This document shows, in pieces, positions 1-6,782 of a DNA stretch of 64,000 bases (the stretch's first letter is position 1; each line of letters opens with the position of its first letter). The DNA is taken from positions 1 to 64,000 of the forward strand of contig JAEUHN010000038.1 in NCBI GenBank assembly GCA_016795365.1, in the 5' to 3' direction. Under the pieces are notes generated by a model, which did no database searches, was not told the DNA's origin, and saw only the letters and a program-made list of their open reading frames with translations. Source of the stretch: Verrucomicrobiaceae bacterium (lineage in GTDB: Bacteria > Verrucomicrobiota > Verrucomicrobiia > Verrucomicrobiales > Verrucomicrobiaceae). Position numbers and translations under genes: made by a program.

Positions 1-35
1 CCATTAAGGGATACGGAAACAGCGCTTGTTAAAAC

Positions 36-1444
36 GCTTCAACGGGGCCGCACTCGTGGGAGTGCGGAGAGGTAAGCCGCCTGGATGTGGACGAAAAGGC
101 TGTCGCTTGCTTCAACGGGGCCGCACTCGTGGGAGTGCGGAGAGCGATTAGAAGCTCACTAACCAAACAAGCATTAACATGCTTCAACGGGGCCGCACTC
201 GTGGGAGTGCGGAGAGATTGCAGCTCTGGCATAGTTTGCTCCTCAGCCACATCGCTTCAACGGGGCCGCACTCGTGGGAGTGCGGAGAGCCAAGCATGGA
301 GGACGTCCTCGGACCGTCTTGCTACGCTTCAACGGGGCCGCACTCGTGGGAGTGCGGAGAGCACCGAGCTGCACTCGTTTGCGGCCGGCATCGGTCTGCT
401 TCAACGGGGCCGCACTCGTGGGAGTGCGGAGAGTGCGAGGGAGAGCAGTGGTGCGATGTCCAGCTTCTCGCTTCAACGGGGCCGCACTCGTGGGAGTGCG
501 GAGAGCCGAAGGCACCAAGCTCGATGCTTACACGTCGAACTCGCTTCAACGGGGCCGCACTCGTGGGAGTGCGGAGAGTCGAGTCGGTCAAGAACTGGCA
601 CAAGCGGCGCGGTTGGCTTCAACGGGGCCGCACTCGTGGGAGTGCGGAGAGTCGCTGAGAAAGACGCGTTCGGAGTGCCGGTCTATACGCTTCAACGGGG
701 CCGCACTCGTGGGAGTGCGGAGAGGAGACGAAGGTAGCGACGTGTGCTGGGTGGCAGCTTGCTTCAACGGGGCCGCACTCGTGGGAGTGCGGAGAGTTGT
801 GGTAGGCATCACTGGTCGCGAACCCGAGACTCTGCTTCAACGGGGCCGCACTCGTGGGAGTGCGGAGAGCATGTGCGCGTGCCCATCCTCATCGAGATGG
901 GAATCGCTTCAACGGGGCCGCACTCGTGGGAGTGCGGAGAGAGTGCCGACGTAGGACCAATGGCCGCCATCGAGCGCGCTTCAACGGGGCCGCACTCGTG
1001 GGAGTGCGGAGAGGTTCTGACTGAAAACGATCTCGCCGCGCTGGAACTCGCTTCAACGGGGCCGCACTCGTGGGAGTGCGGAGAGGTTGTCATCGCCTTC
1101 GTGAAGGACAAGAAGACAGCGCTTCAACGGGGCCGCACTCGTGGGAGTGCGGAGAGGCGCGGGTGCGACGACAGGCGTCGGAGCCACATTGGCTTCAACG
1201 GGGCCGCACTCGTGGGAGTGCGGAGAGCCGCAGGCAGGCAATTGCCGTGCTTGCGCTGCCCATGCTTCAACGGGGCCGCACTCGTGGGAGTGCGGAGAGA
1301 GAAGCCATGATTTGATGAATGTTAATTTTAACGTTGCTTCAAAGGGGCCGCACTCGTGGGAGTGCGGAGAGGGCCGGCGGGCAAGGCGATGGTGCTGACG
1401 AGGGCAACGCTTCAACGGGGCCGCACTCGTGGGAGTGCGGAGAG
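36..1444 (-). CRISPR. Type I-G CRISPR array, 20 repeats visible, open at left edge
   Basis: Twenty 36-bp repeats start at 36, 109, 181, 254, 326, 398, 470, 543, 616, 689, 761, 834, 906, 978, 1050, 1121, 1192, 1264, 1336 and 1409, with 19 spacers of 35-37 bp. In the probable crRNA sense (minus strand) the repeat begins CTCTCCGCACTCC and ends CCCCGTTGAAGC. It holds a perfect 8-bp stem, CCGCACTC / GAGTGCGG, with loop CCAC. The sense is chosen from the GTTGAAGC end, which resembles the usual 8-nt 5' handle, and from the array lying downstream of a minus-strand cas operon. All repeats are identical except the one at 1336, which has one substitution (AAAGG for AACGG on the plus strand). The 35 bases before the first repeat look like part of another spacer, so the array continues outside the window. 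Confidence 0.98.
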
Positions 1445-1673
1445 AGTCGCGTGGCACCGCCTTCTTCTGCGGCCTTTCAGACCTCAGACTGCGAGCGGTG
1501 CCGACGATCGACGATTATGGGCGAGACAAGACAAGGCCGGCGGGGCTGGAAGCCTTGTCATTGGGGGCGCGAGCGGGAGACGGGGGTGGGGACGCCACCG
1601 AGCCGCTCGCGGGTTTAGAAGATGGGAAAGAGCAATTGCTTCATCGGTTGCGAGCCGGTGAGGGTGGCGTGTT
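1445..1673 (-). promoter_or_regulatory. Probable CRISPR leader between cas2 and the array
   Basis: This 229-bp non-coding stretch separates the cas2 stop from the first repeat in the transcribed direction, which is where a leader is expected. It is GC-rich rather than AT-rich. It carries three successive perfect inverted repeats: GGCACCGC/GCGGTGCC (1453-1460, 1495-1502), GACAAGGC/GCCTTGTC (1530-1537, 1552-1559) and CGCGAGCGG/CCGCTCGCG (1568-1576, 1603-1611). I see no clear promoter. Leader function is inferred from position only. Confidence 0.55.
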
Positions 1674-1991
1674 CTACACCACGTAGCAGGGGGCGTCAAA
1701 ACGGGCGTAGGGTAAACCCAAGGCTGAGATGACGCGATCTCCTCGACCCTCGGCAGGACCGAGGGCGACGAAAAGGACCTGATCTTCGTCCTGCTTGATC
1801 ACGCCCTTCAGTTCGCGCTCGAACTCGGTTCGCTCGCGCGGGGTGAGGTCACACTCGAAGACAGAGAATTGCAGGTGCGTGCCGTGGTTCTTGCACACCT
1901 TGAAGACCTTCTTCAGCCGCTTGTCGTTCGCGATGTCGTAGCAGACCAGGTAAGTCACGCGCAGGCTGGTGACGGCGTAGGAGGCGGACAT
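1674..1991 (-). CDS. cas2: CRISPR-associated endoribonuclease/adaptation protein Cas2
   Basis: A 105-residue protein, normal for Cas2. It begins its ferredoxin-like fold with RVTYLVCYDIAND, where Asp19 is the conserved beta-1 acidic residue, followed by RLKKVFKVCKNHGTHLQFSVFECDL (broken here only by family convention) typical of the family. Cas2 dimers bridge two Cas1 dimers in the spacer-integration complex. The gene is the last of the minus-strand cas operon, about 50 bp after cas4-cas1 and directly before the leader and array. About ten residues precede the usual family start, so translation could begin slightly later, but the only ATG in frame is the one used here. Confidence 0.95.
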   Translation of the reverse strand: MSASYAVTSLRVTYLVCYDIANDKRLKKVFKVCKNHGTHLQFSVFECDLTPRERTEFERELKGVIKQDEDQVLFVALGPAEGRGDRVISALGLPYARFDAPCYVV

Positions 1992-2040
1992 GGGAGCGAA
2001 AGGATGAAGGGTGAAGTATGGATGATGAAGCCGGGAATCC

Positions 2041-4263
2041 TTACCGAGTGACCATGGGCACGTAGTCGGGGATCTCGCCAGTGAGGTGGCTGGCGAGGAG
2101 TCGGGCCTGGAGTTCCAGCACGCGACGGTAACTGACCTTGTAGTCGAAGACGGGGTGCGTGATCAGCGCGTTCATGCGCTGCTCGTAGGCCTGGAAGAAG
2201 ACCTTCCGTCCGGCAGGCGTGAGATTGATCGCGTCGCCGACGCGGACGAAGTGGCCGGGCGTGATCATGCGGTTGTTGATCGCGGTGAGCACGGCGCTTT
2301 CGGCGATGAGCGGGCGGAACTCCTCCATCAAATCCAGCGCCAGGGCAGGACGACCGAAGCGGGGCTGATGGTAGAAGCCAATGTAGGGATCGAAGCCGAC
2401 AGCGAGCGCGGCGATGGTGCAGTCCTTGGCCAGCAGGCTGTAGGCGAGCGAGAGCAGGGCGTTCACCGGGTCGGTGGGCGGTCGCCGAGTCCGCTTGGTG
2501 AAGTCGAAGGTGAACTCGTTCTTCGCTTTCACCGATGCGGGGCTTTCCAGGCCGGGAATCTCGTCGTCATCGGCGCATACCTTGATCATGCCAGCGAAGT
2601 GCTGGAAATACACCGCAGCGGCTGCGCCTTCCATGCCGAGGAGTTCGCCCAGGCTGCCTGCGGACATGACTCGCGAGACTTGCTCCTTGAGCTGCTGCAC
2701 CACGGCGGCGGGAGCGTCCACATGCAGTCGCATGAGCATGGTGCGCTGGTTCTTGATCTTCCCCTGCACCATGCGGCGAGCGAGCGCGAGACAGCGTGCC
2801 TCGTCATCGGCGGCACGGAATTGCTCGATGCGGGTGAAGACGTTCTTCAATCCATGACCACGCGTGAGCCCATAAAACCATCCGCCCATGCTGAAGTAAG
2901 CGAGCGGAATCTCCTGCTCGCACAACTCCTGCACGGCCTGCGTGGTGATCTGGATGTTGCCGAAGAGGGCGACGTGCGAGACATCGCTGAGGCGAATCTC
3001 GTCCACCACGCGGTCAGCGTCCTTCACCACCAGGATCTCAGACTTGAGGTTGATGCGCAGCCCAGGTGTGTTCAGGTAGAGCGCGCGTTCTTCGTCGCGG
3101 GCAGCGATCAGGCGACGGGGAACTGATGCAGGAGCAGTGGGCTTGGCGCTGGGTGATTCAGCGGACAAGAGTGTCCGCGCTCCTGTGCGCAGCAGTCGCG
3201 TTTCATCGGGCAGACAAACCGGAGCCAGGGAGCAACGGACGCACTTGGGCGAGTTCACCAGCGGCGGTGGAAGGCGTTGCTGCGCGGCCACCTTACGAGC
3301 AGCGGTGATGCGTTCGATGATCCAGGCTTCGATTTCTGGGGTCATGATGAGACGCACGCGCTGCTTCGTCGCGCGGTAGTAGATGATGCCGTCATCGCAC
3401 ACGTAGCCGTTGTCGCGCAGGATGAGGATTTGCAGCCCGAGCTGCATCTTGTCCGTCGGCCACAACTCATTCGCGTCCTCGCCAGGGCGAGGCGCTCCAG
3501 CCTTGTAATCCACGGGCGTCACGCCCAGCACCTCGCGCGTGGAGAAAAAATCCTGCGGGTCACGCTTCGCCACCTTCACCTCCACGAGGTCCATCTTCGC
3601 CACCACGCCCAGGCGCTCGGAACTGAGCGAGGCGGAGCGGGAGTGGATGATGTCAGTGTCTGGCGGCTGGATGCTGGAGACTTGATCCTGGATGTCGCCG
3701 CTCGGTGCGATCGACTCGGATTCACTTGGATCGGGTCGGACTGGCTCGCCTTGCTCGTCTTCGAGCGCGATGCCGGGAGCTGTGGCAGTGCCCGACTCCA
3801 GAGCCAGCTCGCCATGCTCCGCGCCCCTCGCTCCCTGCTTCTTCTTGTTCGCCTTCGGCAGATCACCGCGACCTCGGTCCACCTTCTCGTGAAGGGCGGA
3901 GCCGCGTTCCGTGTCCGCGTTCTCCACGAACACACCATCCACGAACTCGTAGTAGAACAGCCGCTGGCAATACACGAACTCGTTCAGCATCCGCGCCGGG
4001 ATCGGATCGGTGAAGGAGACTGGACCCCGGGGCGTGGAGCTTGGAGTCAGAGCTTCAGTCGTGGCCGGCTCTCTGCGCCAGGCTCCCTGCTCTTCACTTT
4101 CCCACAAAGGCAGCTCTGGATGCTCTGCCGGGAGCGGTAACGGCTCCACGATGAACGCCGGCGCTTCGAGATCGAGCCGGTTCGGATACAAGGCGCGTGC
4201 GGTGCGGTAGTTCATGGGAATCGGTGGGGCGGTGGCCAGTGAATCAGTGCGTCCGTGGTTCAA
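2041..4263 (-). CDS. cas4-cas1: Cas4-Cas1 fusion, spacer acquisition protein
   Basis: A 740-residue fusion, the form typical of type I-G. The Cas4 part (about 85-360) has Cys99, the RecB-type His125, the DYK motif at 252-254 and the Cys cluster 341/344/350 that should bind an iron-sulfur cluster; it selects and trims prespacers by PAM. The Cas1 part (about 382-740) has Glu545 (GMEGAAAAVYF), His632 and Asp644, the metal-binding integrase residues. The open frame starts with TTG at 4263, 2 bp after the upstream stop; an ATG at 4215 (MNYRTARALYP) is a good alternative. Unusual points are a low-complexity insert of about 80 residues (130-215) inside Cas4, and a linker (about 360-372) encoded by a dispersed palindromic repeat at 3161-3183. 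Confidence 0.95.
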   Translation of the reverse strand: MNHGRTDSLATAPPIPMNYRTARALYPNRLDLEAPAFIVEPLPLPAEHPELPLWESEEQGAWRREPATTEALTPSSTPRGPVSFTDPIPARMLNEFVYCQRLFYYEFVDGVFVENADTERGSALHEKVDRGRGDLPKANKKKQGARGAEHGELALESGTATAPGIALEDEQGEPVRPDPSESESIAPSGDIQDQVSSIQPPDTDIIHSRSASLSSERLGVVAKMDLVEVKVAKRDPQDFFSTREVLGVTPVDYKAGAPRPGEDANELWPTDKMQLGLQILILRDNGYVCDDGIIYYRATKQRVRLIMTPEIEAWIIERITAARKVAAQQRLPPPLVNSPKCVRCSLAPVCLPDETRLLRTGARTLLSAESPSAKPTAPASVPRRLIAARDEERALYLNTPGLRINLKSEILVVKDADRVVDEIRLSDVSHVALFGNIQITTQAVQELCEQEIPLAYFSMGGWFYGLTRGHGLKNVFTRIEQFRAADDEARCLALARRMVQGKIKNQRTMLMRLHVDAPAAVVQQLKEQVSRVMSAGSLGELLGMEGAAAAVYFQHFAGMIKVCADDDEIPGLESPASVKAKNEFTFDFTKRTRRPPTDPVNALLSLAYSLLAKDCTIAALAVGFDPYIGFYHQPRFGRPALALDLMEEFRPLIAESAVLTAINNRMITPGHFVRVGDAINLTPAGRKVFFQAYEQRMNALITHPVFDYKVSYRRVLELQARLLASHLTGEIPDYVPMVTR
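3161..3183 (+). repeat. Dispersed palindromic element inside cas4-cas1 linker
   Basis: The sequence begins GCGGACAAGAGTGTCC and continues CGCTCC. It matches the arms of the 93-bp inverted-repeat element at 37963-38055 almost exactly. GCGGACA/TGTCCGC forms a 7-bp stem. Here it is read through in frame (GARTLLSAE) at the junction between the Cas4 and Cas1 domains, so the insertion appears tolerated. Confidence 0.8.
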
Positions 4264-4265
4264 AA

Positions 4266-4943
4266 TCAGCCGTTCGCGGTGGTTGAAGCCCTCCGCTGCA
4301 GCGCCTCTGCCAGCTGCACACGACGCAGGAAGTCCTCGCGCATGAAGCCGAGCAGGAAGTCATGCAGCGCGCAGCAAATGACGACCAGGCTCTGCGCCGG
4401 CAGCCGGTAAGGATTCGCCGTCAGATGCCCGTGGGCAAAGATGTGGCGGATGCACGCCGCCAGCGTCAGCACCGCATACGGATCGCCGTCGCGATACCGC
4501 GCCAGATGCGCCTCATGCACCGGCAGCAGCGATTGCTGGATGAGGAACTCCGTCAGCTTGCCCTCCGGGTCCTGTGCGCGACACGCCGTCGCCAGCTCCA
4601 CGAATCGCGACCGGGGATGATGCTTGAACAACTCGCGAAACGGCGGCCGGTCATTCCCTAGGTCCGCATACCGCTCGAAGGCCGACCACGTGAAGAACAC
4701 CTGCGTCAGCCCATCGTAGCCCGATGCCGTCTCATCCGTGAACCCCTTCAACTGCAACCCACCGAAGCACGCCGCCAGCCGCAATCGGTTGGCGAAGCGG
4801 TAGAAATCAAACTTCGTTCCGATAAACCCCAGCACCGCCAACGAATCCCCCGCCGCCTTCACCAACACCCGCCCCCGATGAAACCCCGGTAAGGCTTCCT
4901 CCAGGTAAGGGTAGGCGTCGGAGGCTGGCAGTTCGGGAGTCAT
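4266..4943 (-). CDS. HEPN-like protein, putative RNase component of the Fic module
   Basis: A 225-residue protein with no family I can name for certain. Near the C-terminus, CIRHIFAHGHLTANP fits the HEPN signature R-(N/D/H)-x3-H followed by Gly, in a helical context (LTLAACIRHIFAHG, then SLVVICCALHDFLLGFM). HEPN proteins are often toxin RNases. The gene starts 10 bp after the Fic stop and ends 2 bp before the cas4-cas1 frame, so it is translated as part of the cas operon. A 5' fragment of the same gene is duplicated at 5703-5840. Its position next to a Fic AMPylase suggests an AMPylation-controlled toxin. The HEPN call is from one motif and is tentative. Confidence 0.5.
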   Translation of the reverse strand: MTPELPASDAYPYLEEALPGFHRGRVLVKAAGDSLAVLGFIGTKFDFYRFANRLRLAACFGGLQLKGFTDETASGYDGLTQVFFTWSAFERYADLGNDRPPFRELFKHHPRSRFVELATACRAQDPEGKLTEFLIQQSLLPVHEAHLARYRDGDPYAVLTLAACIRHIFAHGHLTANPYRLPAQSLVVICCALHDFLLGFMREDFLRRVQLAEALQRRASTTANG

Positions 4944-4953
4944 GACTCGTGGT

Positions 4954-5706
4954 TCAAGCTAGCGTCAGACGCCGTTCCCAGATGCCCATGAGCGGCTGCC
5001 AGTCCGCCTGATCCGCCGCCTCCAGGGCTGCAAAGTATCCAGCGCGACCCGTATCGGTTTGCGGTGCCAGTTCCACACGCGGAAGATCGAGCCGCCTCAT
5101 CAACTCCAGCAGGAACACGCGAATCGTTCGCCCATTGAAATCACGAAACGGGTGCACGGTGAGAAACCTGCCCTCGGCAAAGGCGAGGAACTCCAGCAGC
5201 AACTCAGGATCACCAGAGATCGCCCCCCGCCATCTCGCCTGAAGATCGAGACCATAGTCACGCATCAGCGTCGGCAATTGCCAGGGAGCGGGCGGAGAAA
5301 GCTTGCCCACCATCACTTCGATGTCACGCCATCGTCCGGCCCAGTCCGGCACCAGATCACCCGCAATGCCCAGGTGAATGTTGCGCACCAGTTGCTCATC
5401 CAGTGCGGACGAGGCAAAACACTCATCTTCGAAAAGCCCCAACTCCAGCAGTGCCACCCGCTCCGCCAGCAGCGGAGCCAGCTCGGCATAGCTCAGAGTT
5501 CCGAGCCGGGTTTCGATGAACCGCGTGGCGTTTTCCGGGCGTGTGTCGCGAGTGTCGCGCGAATCACCTCGATCGCCACCGGCTCCCGCTCGAAGGCCAT
5601 GCTCTGCGCCACATCCAGAGCAATCGCCTCCCGCCGGATTTGAAGCTTGCGCTCCGCCGGAAGGCTCCGCCACTGGGCGATGTTCTGGGTCCACGTCATG
5701 ACTCAT
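4954..5706 (-). CDS. Fic family protein (putative AMP transferase), start uncertain
   Basis: The catalytic loop HPFRDFNGRTIR (about residues 185-196 of the open frame) is the Fic motif HxFx(D/E)(G/F)NGR; His185 would be the catalytic base for transferring AMP or another nucleotide to a target. The helical core around it (LLEFLAFAEGRFLTVHPF, then RVFLLELMRRLDL) is Fic-like. Convincing protein begins only near residue 60 (RFIETRLGTLSYAEL). The first 60 codons of the frame are a shadow of the small antitoxin gene in another frame. No ATG, GTG or TTG lies where the domain seems to begin. A CTG at 5496 overlaps the antitoxin TGA (CTGA), and the next GTG is at residue 84. Either a rare CTG start or a frameshifted antitoxin-Fic fusion is possible. 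Confidence 0.75.
   Translation of the reverse strand: MSHDVDPEHRPVAEPSGGAQASNPAGGDCSGCGAEHGLRAGAGGDRGDSRDTRDTRPENATRFIETRLGTLSYAELAPLLAERVALLELGLFEDECFASSALDEQLVRNIHLGIAGDLVPDWAGRWRDIEVMVGKLSPPAPWQLPTLMRDYGLDLQARWRGAISGDPELLLEFLAFAEGRFLTVHPFRDFNGRTIRVFLLELMRRLDLPRVELAPQTDTGRAGYFAALEAADQADWQPLMGIWERRLTLA
5493..5699 (-). CDS. Small Fic antitoxin-like protein with SxxxE motif
   Basis: A 68-residue protein starting MTWTQNIAQWRSLPAE. It is followed by a helix containing VAQSMAFEREPV. The stretch SMAFE fits the Fic-inhibitory helix motif (S/T)xxxE(G/N), with Arg in place of the last Gly/Asn. Known class I Fic modules encode the inhibitor as a small separate protein directly upstream, as here, and its Glu blocks ATP binding in the Fic pocket. 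The stop codon overlaps the Fic reading frame as CTGA. It begins 3 bp after the stop of the HEPN gene fragment. The protein reads as real coding sequence, whereas the overlapping Fic frame over this stretch is compositionally poor. Confidence 0.6.
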   Translation of the reverse strand: MTWTQNIAQWRSLPAERKLQIRREAIALDVAQSMAFEREPVAIEVIRATLATHARKTPRGSSKPGSEL

Positions 5707-5840
5707 GGAGTATGCGGTGCTGGAGGTGAATGTTCAAGGATTGAAACCGAACCCGCCGCCTTCACCCACACCCGTCCCCGATGAAACCCCGGCAAGGCTT
5801 CCTCCAGGTAAGGGTAGGCGTCGGTGGGGGCGTCAGGCAT
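5703..5840 (-). pseudogene. Duplicated 5' fragment of the HEPN-like gene
   Basis: A 45-codon open frame whose residues 6-30 (TDAYPYLEEALPGFHRGRV, then WVKAAG) repeat the N-terminus of the protein at 4266-4943 (SDAYPYLEEALPGFHRGRV, then LVKAAG) with very few changes. After that the similarity stops and the frame ends before the antitoxin start. It lies 15 bp after csb3. This looks like a remnant left when the antitoxin-Fic-HEPN unit was inserted or tandemly duplicated in the operon. It may still be translated as a short peptide. Confidence 0.75.
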
Positions 5841-5855
5841 CAGTATTGAGTGTGC

Positions 5856-6782
5856 TCACAGCGCTTCCGCTGGAGTGAAATTGCGATACTTGCCCAATGT
5901 GATCCGTTGGCTGCGGCACACGGTGAGAATGCCAAGCGAACCCAGTTGGGGACTCGCAACTTCTGAGCGCTGAAGCTCGCTGCGGGAAAGGACGGATCGC
6001 ACAGCATCTATTCCGAGCCATCCTGACCAAAGGGGCCAAGTGACAAAGGTGTCGTTGCTTTTTCTTCCTCTGAAGGCCGTGGTCGCAACGGTGCTGGATG
6101 AAACAGGGACTACCGTGAATAATGGCAGGGCAGCGATAGCAAGGCGGTTCGCTCCACGCACGGTGCGCACTGGATCTTTGGACGGCTCATCCCAGCGTAG
6201 GGCGTAGCGGCGATCGTCTTCGTCATCCCAACGCATGATGGGGCTGGGATCGCGATAGCGCCAAGGGCCGAAAAGCGCTTCGCGCAGATGCTCGCTGTTG
6301 GTTTCCTTTGCGAGGTCGTTCATGAATGCGAGGAAGTGCTGGTGCCCTGCGCCACTCATGGTGCGGAACGCAGTGTCCTCGATATTGCCTTCCTCGTTGG
6401 AGATAGCGTCGCAACCAAAAGCTGCCACCACCGATGCGCCGCGATGGTCTTGATGGGAGAGATAGGCTTCACACTGCCTTTCGGCCAGCAGGCGAAACCG
6501 CTTCGCAGTAACTTTCAGATCAGGGGCAAACGTTGTGGTGGCATGACCGGCATGAGCTTTGAGTTCTTGATCAAGTAGTCTCAGTAGAGCTTCGCTATCG
6601 AGTGCTGTTGGCAATGTAATCGACGGGCGAAAGGATGAGCCGTCGGGTGTCCACCGCATCTTTACGCCAGCCGCTTCGCTGATGGAGCCGAGTGTGTTCA
6701 GCGTGCCGAGCGCAGACATGAAACCTAGCAAGCTGCTTCCACTCAATCCGGTGAGCTTAATCTCGTGTTCGGTAGTGCTCAT
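5856..6782 (-). CDS. csb3: Type I-G Cascade subunit Csb3 (Cas8-like)
   Basis: About 308 residues from the ATG at 6782, which overlaps the cas3 stop as ATGA; the open frame extends further upstream but only into cas3. The N-terminus IKLTGLSGSSLLGFMSALGTLNTL is typical of the Cas8-type subunits of this subtype (Csb3 or Csx17), and the length fits Csb3 rather than the longer Csx17. It is expected to act as the large subunit that recognises the PAM and recruits Cas3. The C-terminus GSLGILTVCRSQRITLGKYRNF is also family-like. Family assignment is by recall and by context between cas3 and the adaptation genes. Confidence 0.8.
   Translation of the reverse strand: MSTTEHEIKLTGLSGSSLLGFMSALGTLNTLGSISEAAGVKMRWTPDGSSFRPSITLPTALDSEALLRLLDQELKAHAGHATTTFAPDLKVTAKRFRLLAERQCEAYLSHQDHRGASVVAAFGCDAISNEEGNIEDTAFRTMSGAGHQHFLAFMNDLAKETNSEHLREALFGPWRYRDPSPIMRWDDEDDRRYALRWDEPSKDPVRTVRGANRLAIAALPLFTVVPVSSSTVATTAFRGRKSNDTFVTWPLWSGWLGIDAVRSVLSRSELQRSEVASPQLGSLGILTVCRSQRITLGKYRNFTPAEAL

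Noticed and set aside
29..1457. Long open frames on both strands with repeated TGPHSWECGE- or RTPTSAAPLK-type peptides
   Set aside because: They are translations of the CRISPR repeat and change with each spacer; no gene is present.
2086..4140. Plus-strand open frames of 346 and 287 codons
   Set aside because: They are antisense shadows of the cas4-cas1 fusion.
5460..5560. Programmed -1 frameshift at the GGAAAAC run joining antitoxin and Fic
   Set aside because: The run is not in the phase of a classic X XXY YYZ slippery heptamer for the antitoxin frame; kept only as one option for the odd start.
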